Below, piece after piece: positions 48,770-60,160 of a stretch of DNA of 64,000 bases (positions within the stretch are counted from its first letter, which is position 1; each line of letters starts with the position of its first letter). Origin of the DNA: Botrytis cinerea B05.10 (lineage: Eukaryota > Ascomycota > Leotiomycetes > Helotiales > Sclerotiniaceae); NCBI RefSeq assembly GCF_000143535.2, contig NC_037312.1, positions 3,100,001-3,164,000 of the forward strand, in the 5' to 3' direction. The translations under genes were made by a program, and so were the position numbers. The notes under the pieces are model-generated. The model worked only from the letters and a program-made list of their open reading frames with translations, was not told the origin of the DNA and did no database searches.

Positions 48770-51018
48770 CTTGATACCGAAAAGCAGATTATACCGAGTT
48801 TTATCGAGCTTGCAAGAATTATAAGGTGTTGAAGATGTGTAGTGAAAAACAGAGAATCACTCGCGGAATGCGACCGATTGCAAGTGGTGACCTCGTGCAA
48901 GGTAAACAAAGGGATTTAAGAGCGCAGCTCAAATCGATGATATTTGAGAAAAGGTGAGTGATGATTTCAAGAGTATAGAAAATAACAGAGCTATGGTTCT
49001 GGACCGCAGCCTTATAAAATTGATGAGAAGTCCAGGTCTTTGGTCAAGGTCAATAGAGAGGTTCTGTGTGGATTTTAGATTGTAAGTCAATATTGTTTTG
49101 AGATTGTGGGAAAGTTCAAAATCAAAATTGAGCTAACTCTTTTGGACAAGCTAGAGTCTCGGCGTTGAGGTAAAATTAGTTACTCAAAAGTTTGAGTAAT
49201 GCCCCTCAAGGTTTGATATTGTTGCTATCAAGAGTTCATTCAAACCACATATGTTACATGGGGAAACCTTAGTTCAAAGAGATGATGATGGATGACGGAT
49301 GCATGCATGCATGTACACTCCTGTGCATGTGCAGATATCTTCCAGAGCCGGTATTATGTATGAGACCAGCTGTGAATGATCTCTGAAAAGAGTGCAATAG
49401 AACTTATAACTTATAAATTGAGTTCTGTTGCGTTTGGGAATGCAAAGGGTGTTAGAGTTGTAGGAGACTTGGAGCAGGAGATGTGCTCAGATTTTTGATT
49501 CACTTCCCTTGACACACATATGATAAGATAAAATCTCATTTGTGAACAAGTGATTCACAATTATCATGAAGCAATACTGATGGATGATGGGCTTGTTTAT
49601 TGACTGCCCTTGAGAATTCTGCATTTTGGACTGTGGCAAATTGTTGAAGTTCTCTCCTCAATGGTTGAGAATCGTAAAATTTGGATATCCTGGTCCTTCT
49701 GGCTTTATGGTATCAGATTGTCTTGTTTTTCCTTGAACTATATTCTATGAAGAGATGATGGATAAAGCTTGCATCGTTATATCTTTGAACTTTTTGTAAC
49801 TTTTATTCTTCTGATGAAGTGTGAGCTCTATGATCTGATTGATTGAAGTAGCAGGTTTCTAGAGTCCAGCTCTTGCAAAATGAAATTCACTGTCATGCAC
49901 GAACTTCTCAGGTTGGTGGATAAATCTGGAAAGATACCTGGGTGTGAATGTTTGAGGTCTTCTAGATACTTTATTGAATCATGGAAGAGTTTCGATGATC
50001 CATATCTTTGTATATTTCTACATTGAGTTCATCTATATATGGTGAAGCGGTCGAAGTAGGATTCGCACTGGTGAGGAGGTCATTTGGAAGTATAGAATTA
50101 TATTTCGGTAGAGCGAAAGTTCGAAGATGATTGGAGGAGATGCGCTCTAAGACGCTACCTTGGGCCATTCGGAGATACTATATCATATGCATATTCAGGG
50201 CCCGGAATGTTTGGAGCAGTATCTGACCGTATCAAGAACCTGATGGCATAAGAAGAAACTGTAGAAAGTTGGTGATCGATGGGTATATACTTAAGTTATT
50301 GCGATAGAAGATGTGCAGGTGGTTTTGGAAAATGGCGCCCTAGAGTGGGGCTATCAGAGTAGTAAATCTTATTACAGTAGCGAAGTAGTTTTTCCATTTT
50401 GTTGCACATCTCAATTTTTGTCTTATCCGGCTAGTGAAGTGGGGGAATTGCGAGATACACGGCAGAGTCAAGAAGCATATCCGGAGATTCGCTTCAATTT
50501 GACTCTATTCTAATACTAAAAGAAGCATTAATGATCGCATTTTTCGTAATCCTTCATCTTCATTAATAATTCAGGACATTTCCCCTTTTATTTCCGCACC
50601 TGTTTTACAACCGACATACCGTGAAAAAATGAACTACAAGGGCGGAAGTTGGATTCGGTTATTTAGTGATTCCCCTATTTTACGATGATGAGAACAAACG
50701 CCAAGAGGACGCTGATTGGTAGATATAGAAGGATAACATGAGTGAAGTATTTAGCCTTCATTAGGTTACTCTACTTTACCTGCATAAAACCCTTTAAAGA
50801 CGTAAATCATTTAGCTTAACACGTTTTCTAACAAAAAAAGTGAAATTTCAATGTTGTGTGTAAGCCGCAAATGACAAATTTCAATTTTTATCTTTAAGCT
50901 ACCCCGCAATCTGGAGAGTAACTTCAAAATACGAGGTAGCATCCTTCAAATGTCTTTTCCAAATAAACAGAAAGCAGCCACCTTATCACATATATACACA
51001 CCAGAACCCAAATATCCG
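48770..51018. other. 2.2-kb intergenic region
   Basis: Upstream region of the surface-protein gene and downstream of the FMO-type gene. It contains an isolated TGCAACA repeat copy (50395-50417) and a GCATGCATGCATGCATG run near 49.3 kb. No coding region is supported; the short frame 50313-50513 is not protein-like. Confidence 0.5.
50395..50417 (-). repeat. isolated TGCAACA repeat copy 37 kb from the array
   Basis: Minus strand reads AAATTGAGATGTGCAACAAA then ATG. It is identical to the copy at 13534-13556 at 22 of 23 bases. The similarity ends within a few bases on each side, and the CACATGGA/GATGATTGG half of the satellite unit is not evident here. Confidence 0.6.
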
Positions 51019-52850
51019 CTACTCACTCTTAGCTTTCCCCTCCTCTCTTTTCCTCACCACCTCTAGAAATTCCCCCACGACTCCTTTATAATCCATACTT
51101 CGATACGGCTCAAACCACTCATTCCACGAGCCTTTCCATCCACCAATCCTCGATTTTCTCCTCGCTTCCACGCCCAACTCCTCACAGAGTAAATCACAAA
51201 GATCCTGTACCTCTGCTCCCACATTCGGTTCAATGATGCCCGCTCGTCTATATCTCCACTTCATAAATGCATTTACCCGCGCGATATCGAGATCCATGGT
51301 CAATTTATTGCTGAAAACTTTGTCGATCTCGGGAGCATGCATATTCTCGAGATAGGCAATACTCCACAGCGAAGAAAGTTCAGCATAGGTTGGGATTTGA
51401 GGAGATGCTAAGACGCCGAGGAAAATAATGGAACGATCGTTGCGGGTAGCTAGGGTGGTGGGAATTGATTGACGATAGAGATGGTATGGTGTGTGGTCGG
51501 GCGGAGTTTCATAAGTCTTAGGTGGGTTGGATAAGAAAGGAAATGTTTTATGGACCCACTGATCGGCTTCGAGATCGAGTTCTTTCCAATATGCCTTTAG
51601 AGCGGGGGGCTCTGCACCAAATGGGATTGGAAGATCAAGCTCGAGACGCATTTCAGGAGAGAAAAATTTAGAAAAAGTTAGATTCCATCCAGTGGCGAAT
51701 ATTATTGCATCAGTAGCAAGATCAGTTCCATTATCGAGACGGACACTGTTGGAATTAACCTTAGATATATGTGTGCGTTCTATATCTATGAGTATCCCTT
51801 CATTCAGCTTTTCGAACAAGGTACTGCCTTCTTGAAGAAAGGAAGGTGCAGATGTTGACCAGAAGAGACTGTGTTTCATTAGTAAAGTGATTCCACGGCG
51901 CTGCAAATATCTTACTGTTGTAAATCAGGTGCAATTTTCTTAGCATTCTCGCTCTGTTCATAGAGACCTTTTAACATGTAGTGAGAAGCCCACTCCCAAT
52001 ATTTTCCAATCAACCAGATGCCGGGCCAAAAGAGACCACTATGTAAAAGCCAGTACCAGAATCCATGAGTCCTCAATAAACATGGAACTGTTAGACCCGC
52101 CCATCTGGAAAATGCAATGGCAGCGGTATGTACTCCCCCCGACCTTGCTTGTATTAGCATTCCCGGACCAGCACCACCTTCTCTAATTAACCAAGTGGCT
52201 TTCTTTCCCGCAATTGCGCATAAATTAACGACTTCCGCAGCCGATTTATTGCCTCCGACTACAGTGACATGTTTGATTTTGTCTGCAGTAAGTTCTGCAT
52301 GTCGAGCACCAAGATATAGAGAGTGAAAGACGGGACCATTGAATCGACTTGTATCGAGATTCGGCATTCTTGGATCCGAAGAAGGTCCACTTGCTACAAT
52401 CAATTTATCACACTTAAGAAATTCCTTTTCTTTTCCCTTTGTCTGCACTTCTAGACTCCACTTCTTGACGCCACCAATTCCATTTTCAGGAACTGCCGAG
52501 AAGACTTTCGTATTGAGGCGGAGATGTTCATCGATATCAAACCTCTTGGAGAACTTGCGAAGATATTCACCCACTTTGTGACCTGGAATTATCTTCCACA
52601 TTTCCAACTCGGAATCTTCGTCCATACACATGTCGGAGAATTCATAGCATCCAACAGGACTATCGGCAATGAGTCCAGGATAGCTTCGCTCAATACTCCA
52701 GACTCCACCGATGCTGCTATCGGAGTCGATTATGGTCAGTTTTATGTTAGGTTTGAGCTGTAGGTATGTTCTAGCAGCTGCAATACCCTGCCATCCTGCA
52801 CCAATAATAATGACACTATGGTCGTCTGCGGTATGTTTTTCTGGAGCCAT
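51019..52850 (-). CDS. flavin-containing / Baeyer-Villiger-type monooxygenase, 594 aa
   Basis: Two exons: 51916-52850 and 51019-51868. The 47-nt intron has donor GTAAGA, branch ACTAAT and acceptor CACAG, and its removal joins PDLQ to HLFWSTSAPSF. An FAD-binding Rossmann site, SVIIIGAGWQGIAAARTY, is at about 12-29. An NADPH-site region, HVTVVGGNKSAAEV, lies near 205. FNGPVFHSLYLG, just before it, approximates the FMO/BVMO fingerprint FxGxxxHxxxW but has Leu-Tyr in place of the usual final residues. AIIFATGWN (about 360) is the FMO-family ATG motif. It would use FAD, NADPH and oxygen to oxidise a soft nucleophile or ketone; the substrate is unknown. A hydrophobic segment (FWYWLLHSGLFWPGIWLIG) may bind membrane. 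No adjacent biosynthetic genes define a pathway. Confidence 0.88.
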
Positions 52851-53917
52851 GATTTCGTAGCAAAATCAATTGCAGTAAATGATTCGAGATTGCATGAGTT
52901 TCACATATGCTCGACGAATCCAAAATATCTGTAGATAATCTGTTTCTTTTCATAGCAGTTATAACAAGCCATTTCTTTCTATAATTCTCGGTAAAGGGGT
53001 ATGGTAGAACAATGGCAAGGAACAATGGAAAGCAGATGCCATGAGGTACGAGTACGAGACTATTCTTTTTTTTGTTAGAAAGTTAAATAAAAAAAAAGTC
53101 ATTGATTCCTCTGTGTATAAGGTCCTATATGTTCCTTTGTTCTTCGGATCTCGATCTCGATCAAATTTTCCATTTTGTTTTTGTTGAAGTTATTCGACCT
53201 GGAAAACACCAGGTTCATTAAGGTCCCGGGATTTAAGAACCGCATCGGTATCTAGCCAAGCCAATCCCATTTGCTTTGTGGCATATATAACCATAATAAC
53301 CTTTTTACAAGTTCACTTATATTTTTTTCGAGAACCTGGAAGGCGATCTAATCGAGAATAGCAGAATTGACTGAATAGTATATCTTTTTAATAAGGCGAG
53401 TATAGAATTGGACGTGTCGTGTGGAATTGATTATCGACCCATTCCAGTCCCAGTTTGGATCATCCCGACACTTCAGGCTTTCTCTAACAAGGACTAAGCA
53501 TCGATAGACTCAGCTCGTTCGTCAAAGTCCAAGTTAGTACCCAATTACGCATCTACTATTGACCTATAGCTACAATTACCCATAAATTACGCACTTGCGA
53601 CATTAAATATCTCGCAACATAGCTGAATGAAACACGCAGTACCAACTTTCAATTTCGTGGTAGTTTTGGCAGATAGCAGCGGCATCGCAGACTCCTGAAA
53701 TTTTGGCGCTGATTCAGCTAGTGTTATGCAGTTTCGTAAACTATTTGAAAAGAGCCTTTGCGCATCTAGTCTGATGCACGAATACGATCGAGTATCTCCT
53801 GGAATAGATGCGCTATATACAGCTGCTTCTATCTTGAAAGCTATGCACTGTTCCGGGGATATTGGTTTGACCTATCGAAAGGCCAATTTTTACGCAAACC
53901 CGTCTCAACATAATCTT
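52851..53917. other. 1.1-kb intergenic region
   Basis: Promoter of the FMO-type gene and 3' flank of the TSC10-type gene. Homopolymeric T and A runs occur near 53.07-53.1 kb. No gene or clear repeat is seen. Confidence 0.5.
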
Positions 53918-55216
53918 TCAGTTTCTCTTGAACCCTTTGGCCTCGCCCCACCTCCTAACTTTCCCATCTAAATCTCTCCCGACGAACCCCCAAACTACAC
54001 TTGTCCCCCATGTCACCAACGTATCCAACACCCAATTCCCTCTTCTACTACCTCCCCATGCGCAAGCCCTCATCATACTTCCTAACCAACCCACCGTAAT
54101 CAGATATTCTCCTCTTTCCAAGCCCCTAATCGAATTCCTCGCTACTTCATCTGGTGTTTGTATCGGATCCGTTTCCTCTAACAAATGCGTGATTTCCGGT
54201 TTGCCTTGATTCTCAATCTCCAATCCCGGGCTAGCTATTGTACCTGGAAAAATTGTGTGAATTTGTGGAGGATTGGGATATAGCAGAACTTCTTGATATA
54301 AAGTATCGCTCAGACTTCTGATCGCAGCCTTGGTTGGTGAATATGGTGTATACCCCACGACGGAATAGAAAGCTAAAACACTACTGGTGAAGATCAAGTG
54401 GCGGTCTTTCTTTTCGGCATTGAGGTTGGGGGTGGAGAGCCAAGATTTCAAAACACAATGAGCCATGTCTGCACAAGACCAATAGTTTATATCCATTTGT
54501 GTACGAAGTTTCTGGGGAGTAGTGTCGAGGAAGAAGCCGGGGGTAGAAGTGCCTGCGATACACCAGACAATGTCTGGAGGATTAGAAGAATTGAATTTAG
54601 TGGCTTCTTCGAGTATACGTGCGGCTTCGGTGGAGATGGAGACATCTGCGGAGATGTAGTGGAAAGATTGCGTTGATGGGGAGAGAGCTGCGGCCTGTGA
54701 AGTGTTAGTCGAGCCCATCTAGAAACCTTTACTCTTGCATTAATTCCTCCTGTCAGTCTTATCTCGGAACTCCAGTTGTTTTCAAACATATTTTCTCTTC
54801 AGCCATTCCTTCTATCCCTACTCCCTCCCCAATCTTCACTACTCCTCTTTTGAGAAACGGAAAATACCAAAAATCATACCTTGATTTCCACCATAGCCTT
54901 CTCCAACTTTCCCACGTTCCTCGCAACAATTATCACATTTGCCCCCTTTTTTGCCAATTGAATTGCAACACTCTTTCCCATTCCTTCTGAGGCGCCGGTC
55001 AAGAGGACTGTCTATCAAGACTATGTGTTAGCATATCTACACAAACATAAAGTTTCCGACTTCACACCCAACCCGCAAAGATAGAACAATTGATCATACC
55101 TTCCCTTTCACCAAAAACTTGTTTCCTCCCAGGCCAAACACACCCATAATGCCCGGAGCAAAGGCCGCGAGGCCCAGCACCAACGCTGCAATGGTCCAGT
55201 AGTTAAGTATCGACAT
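53918..55216 (-). CDS. TSC10: 3-ketodihydrosphingosine reductase (KDSR/TSC10 type), 341 aa
   Basis: Catalyses the NADPH-dependent second step of sphingolipid synthesis, 3-ketodihydrosphingosine to dihydrosphingosine, at the ER membrane. Three exons: 55100-55216, 54880-55011 and 53918-54694, all phase 0, with introns of 88 and 185 nt. The N terminus has a membrane helix ([20 protein letters not shown]). The short-chain dehydrogenase signature is complete: [13 protein letters not shown] (about 42-54), a catalytic Ser in [10 protein letters not shown] and YSPTK as YxxxK. The C-terminal hydrophobic stretch ([19 protein letters not shown]) fits KDSR. The 185-nt intron is the longest I resolved in the window. 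It lies 0.8 kb from SCAP on the same strand. Confidence 0.9.
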
Positions 55217-56032
55217 GACTGATTGCTTGGGTTAGTATTGAAGTCGAAAGGGAAGCCGTTGAAAGGGGTCGTGTCGTCGCGTGTGAATTTTGGCCTGTGC
55301 GATAAGCTAACGATAAGAGACAGGGGTAGACACGTGGTATTGTTAGTAGGAGGGAGCTCCCGAAGATCATCATTGATTAGTGCAGGAACGTGGATTTATG
55401 TAGTAAGACCTAATCATTATAGGGGCCGTAGGGCTGTGATGTGCAGACGATCTTCGTCATGACATGCTTCATTATGTATATATACATATATTGATATTTG
55501 CATATCCGATGCAACTACCTACGTGGTAGGTTCTGCATTTTACAGGACTCTACCTACAATCACCGTCACTTTTGCATTGGCAAGCCCGGTCAAAGGTTTA
55601 TGATAATGTTACTCTGCTGCAGGTGGCAGTTCGCCAGTGGACTTACCCTTTGCGACCTATTCCTAATACATCTTCATCTCATCCATTCCCAGCAAGCCTG
55701 CTGAATTCTGATTTTGACCTTGATAGAAAGCCCCGATGCTTTTAAACTCAGCATGCCCAAATCATAAGCATATGCTCAAGTACCACAACCATGTCCCTTT
55801 ACAGGGTGATATAAATGTCACTATATGCGCCCAGCCTTGTATACGCAAAATGAGACCAAAAATAAAAACATTATCATCCACGAACGCCGCTTTCTTGACC
55901 ATTGTAACGCCTGTATCAATTCAATTCGGAAACGCCTTTTGTCCATATATTGGGTATCATCCTTTCCCCCCAGAAGCAATTTGCGAATAAGCACAAATAA
56001 TATCTTAAAAAGGATTTAAAAGATTCTGCATA
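55217..56032. other. 0.8-kb intergenic region
   Basis: Upstream of the TSC10-type gene and downstream of SCAP, both on the minus strand. No SRE-like element could be assigned with confidence, and no gene is visible. Confidence 0.45.
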
Positions 56033-59000
56033 TCAATCTGTTCTCTTTCGAGTGAGAACAGGTCTCTTCCTCCTACTTGCAACAGGTGCCATGCCCACGA
56101 ATGCTTCATCAGAATCATTGCCAATTCGATCATAACGTTCATGGCCGACAGTAATGAGTTTGACCATATTACCCAATGCAACTACAATACTGTTCGTACC
56201 CACTTTCGTAACTGGTCCAAGTTTACCAACAAGTAGGACCTGATCGTAAACTGAATTCAAGGGCACAGAGGTTTCATCTCCTCTCGATCCTAAACTCCAA
56301 ACTTCCCAGCCGTCATTTTTACCTCCTGGATGATCTACATTAGACCTCCTACCCGAAACACCACGTTGTCGAAGTCCGCCGCTTCCAATCGACCCTAAAA
56401 GTTGATTCCCTGCTGCTTGTTTATCTTGGTCTTGTGTCTTCCGTACACCTACCACATACCCCGATTGGAGTGCTTGCCAATCACCAGGGTTTTCTATACT
56501 AAATTTCCGCTCTACGGTCTCCCGCCATAAACAACATGTTTTGGAACCTGGCTTATTAGGATCACGAAAACATATGGTATCACCTTCTCTGCTTGGCAAA
56601 TATGATTGCATCATCATATTGCCAGTCTCAATGCAAGTGTACATAAATGCAAACGAACCCAAACCAACAGATCCACATTGTGGCCTTCGTCTGGTCGAAT
56701 GAACACACTGCAGTGTTCCTGGTTTGATATTCTCTGTAACAAATGAATGAGTAACATTATGTGTGTAGATATCGACAAGGTCAACGCTGTGGTCGCGTAT
56801 AGCAAGGAAGGAGGATAATGCCGGCAATGGAAGAATTGAGTTGACATCTTTGTCATCCGATACCCAAGGGAGTCTAAGATCATATGAAACCCAACCAGAT
56901 TTCTCTTCAACCGCAACATGTACACAACCACGTTTCGAGGCGGTTATGATCTTCGGGGGTGGTAGGGAGCCATTCATAACAACCTTCTCCAAATGCGGCT
57001 CAACACAAACTAATGGCGTGCGACATATTTGTAGTTCCTTTGAAACATGGTCTTCCATATGAAGTTCTGACATAAGACCATTGTGGCGCACGATAATCAC
57101 GGGATCAATCAACTCAACCTCATTGCGGCTAAAGAAAAATGCTTCCGGTGTTCGCCCTTTAACGTCCACGGGCATTGTCGGGCCCCATCTACGTTCAGGA
57201 ATATTCCATAAGGCGACCATTTTCTTCGACAGTATTGCAAGCCAATTCGAGTCGTTGTCGATCGCCATAGCTAAAACAGGAAACGGATCAATATCTGATC
57301 CAGGGTCTTCGACTACATAGCTTCGGCCATTATGTTGTGCATTCCAAACACGGATCCATCTGTCCAGACCAACTGAAACAATAATTCCATCACGAGAAGC
57401 TGTCATTAGGACAACATCCAAAGCATGTCCAGAGCCGAATGTTTTGACCGACAACAGGGGTTCATCGCCGTGACCCTCGTGGTCTTCATCGTCAGAAGGT
57501 TCATCAGACAAGAGATATTTGATAAATTGATTGACAATCACGCCAGTGATGAAAACAAACAAAACAAACTGCAAGGACTGGTTCTCGATAAAGTCATAAA
57601 AAGCAGGGAGAAACGCTCTTACACCAAGTCTATTTGGTGTTCGATCCGAACCGTTCAAAACAAAAACTAAAGGATCATAAACTTGAGCGACGAAACTGTG
57701 AGCATGTGGTTTAACAATGCTTATAAGCTCATGTACAGTCTCATGGTCTTGCAATCGAAGCCAGGCAGTTGGAGTTCTAGCTTGATGAACATCGACCTCT
57801 AGTATTGACGAAGCCGGCGAAGTTGTTTTCATTAAATGTTGACTGCTTTTCAAGATACCTTGATCGAAGTGCCACTGGCAAATTAGTACTGCGATAATAA
57901 CCACCAAGGTGCCGACAATACGAGTTGAAGGCATGTTTCCTCCACGAAAAAATAAATCAGCCCATGGTTTAGAAGACAATCCTTCGGGTGATGGATGGCT
58001 TCGTTCCCGAGAAGAAGCCGAGAGTGTATCGTTCAATTGAGGTCTTCGTACATCAATACTTAGAACGGGAGCGAAGAACATCAGTAGGTAGAAGAAATCA
58101 AAAATTAGTGCAATAGTAGCGAAGCGACAGAAAGTAGCTTGCCCTTCGCCTCCAAACTTGGAAACAATCCACAAGAAGAAAAGCCTCTGGCCAGTGTTTG
58201 CAAGGAATATGTGTCCATTCCTTCCAAAGGCTTCTGCGGATCTAAGAGTCGGATGATGTGATGAGGGCGTGACAATAAAAGCTCTGACGAGTTGAAGCAT
58301 ATTTTCGGTACCACAGAAGACAACAATCAGAGGATAGTATTCTCTGGGAATCATAGATAAATCTGTTTTAATGATAGCGCAGATGGTGAATGTCGAAGTG
58401 AATGTGAAAGCTAACTGAGTAGTTGCAGCAATGAGAAGACCAAGCCTTGACTTGAGAGCCCGTAGGCCCCATAAAGTTGCGATGAACCACCATGCGCCAA
58501 AAGTATATGCGGTAGCTAACGCAATTGATTCCCAAGTAGCAGTCGGTTGAAATAAGAATTCATAGGGAGTGCTTGTTAACGAACGGCCATCGGAAGGAAT
58601 CATGCGCCAGTCGTCGGATCCTTTGGCTGCGAGTTGAGCTGCTCTTCTCTCCCAATATCTCCCAACCGGCGAATCAAGCATGTGAACTAAAGTTATGACC
58701 AAGGCATCTGCAGCCACAAGACGGTGATCCTCAAAACGCTTACCACTAAAGACAATAGAGTGCCTCAAGGTAACATTGACAGAGGTTGATTGGTGTAGGT
58801 TTTTGTTGACTGTCATCACAATGTCGTCATCATTTGAGATCGCTTTCTCCGAGCATGACCAGTATTGTAATGGAGAATGAAAGAACCAAGATGAGTTTGT
58901 TAGACCATTTACTGCATGAAAGGTATCCCGGATATCCACTGATAATTCATTTTGTGTATAGTCAATCTGAGCATGCTTAACCTCTTTGCGAGGGTTGAAA

Positions 59001-59507
59001 TTGATAGTGGGGCCCAAAATATGATCCTGTATCTCTAGTGCTGCTTGGAGAACATCTGCTTGTAAAGCTTTCATATAGCTTCCTATACCGGTATTAGCTC
59101 TCCTCCCTTCAAAGCCCAGAGTAATAACACACCATGAACCCATATCGATCGCATGACGACATCCGGCTTCCTCGAATCATGCAATGCATTTAAAGGCTGC
59201 GCAGAAGACCAGACATGGTGTGGTAGGTTTGAGGCGCCATTGGTGAAGCCATTCGTGAAGAGAAATGGAAACGGATATATGAGCAGGGTTGCGATTATGG
59301 CAGAGATAGTTATGGCAGCGACTGAGTGCTTTGCGACGTTGTATCCGAATTTCGTGAAGCGATCTCGAATGGGGTGTTTGATATCGAGGTCGGGAGGTTC
59401 CGTGGTTCTAATGGAGACAAGCTTGATTAGATATGCAACCTTGTGTCGAGCGCATCAATTCATTCAATCACTTACCCTCGAAATGGATAGAGGAGGTACC
59501 AAATCAT
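56033..59507 (-). CDS. scp1: SREBP cleavage-activating protein (SCAP) homologue, 1118 aa
   Basis: SCAP escorts the SREBP transcription factor from ER to Golgi when sterols or oxygen fall, so it controls ergosterol synthesis and hypoxic adaptation in fungi. Three exons: 59476-59507 (start MIWYLLYPFRG), 59133-59407 and 56033-59082. The 68-nt and 50-nt introns are in phase, the second joining IWVHG to SYMKAL. Membrane helix 1 is near residues 33-55. A lumenal loop of about 230 residues with NxS/T sites follows. The sterol-sensing domain region is about 286-446, from ESIALATAYTFGAWWF to FFAPVLSIDV. Two more helices follow (about 500-515 and 625-645). The C-terminal cytosolic part (about 660-1050) is a WD40 propeller, for example VGLDRWIRVWNAQ. 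The tail is basic. SREBP is not in the window. Confidence 0.92.
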
Positions 59508-60160
59508 GACGACGAGGGACTGTTCTTGCCCTTGTCCTTGATCTTTGGCCAACCACTCCAAGTATGGCGGCGGTACCTTTTTTTCGAGAACCTTGACAGA
59601 CTTCAGGCGTTTGATAGGGTTGCGCCAAGAGATCGAACTCTTCGTCAATTAAAATCCGGGCCGTATAACAAAGGGCTCTCGATACAATGGTGGCGAGGGG
59701 AGACAATAATGGTGGAATCGAAATTGTTGACGTCGTGGGAAATCTCAATCATGGTGTTATCGCATGTACAGATGGAGTATCGTCTTGGTGGTGGTGCTCG
59801 AGTGATTACAGAGACAAACCGGAGATGCGAGGCGGGAACCTGGAAAGCTTTGGGGAACCTCAGAATCGCAATGCTGACATACTTGAATCGAGTGAGTGGC
59901 AGGTCCTGGGTCGATCTTGGTCGATTGATGGGTGACGACTTGATCGAGGGTTCTGGAGCGAATGGCTGGATGGATGGATGGATGGATGGATGGATGGATA
60001 AATGATAGTGTTGTCAATTCCCAATTCCTTTTTTCATCAATAGAGAGTTGGTAAAATTTAGGTTTAATTTGTTGTCATTTTCATCGAATCGAAGAATCGA
60101 AAAGAGCCAGGATGGCCGTAGCGTACGCACTAGGTAGTTGAGACTGTGAGGGCAGACATT
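59508..60160. other. intergenic, SCAP upstream region
   Basis: Promoter of SCAP and 3' flank of the unrecognised minus-strand gene. A GGAT microsatellite lies at 59968-60000. A 190-codon open frame on the plus strand (59433-60005) runs antisense to SCAP exon 1 and through the microsatellite; it is judged spurious. Confidence 0.45.
59968..60000. repeat. (GGAT)n microsatellite
   Basis: Eight tandem GGAT units upstream of SCAP, about 0.5 kb from its start codon. Confidence 0.9.

Noticed and set aside
51901..51915. 15-nt intron in the FMO-type gene
   Set aside because: Impossible length. The acceptor CACAG at 51869 gives a 47-nt intron with a branch point and restores LFWSTSAPSF.
59433..60005. 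190-codon plus-strand frame antisense to SCAP exon 1
   Set aside because: It crosses SCAP exon 1 and ends in a microsatellite-encoded WMDG repeat; no recognisable domain. Its length is just within what chance can give in 64 kb.
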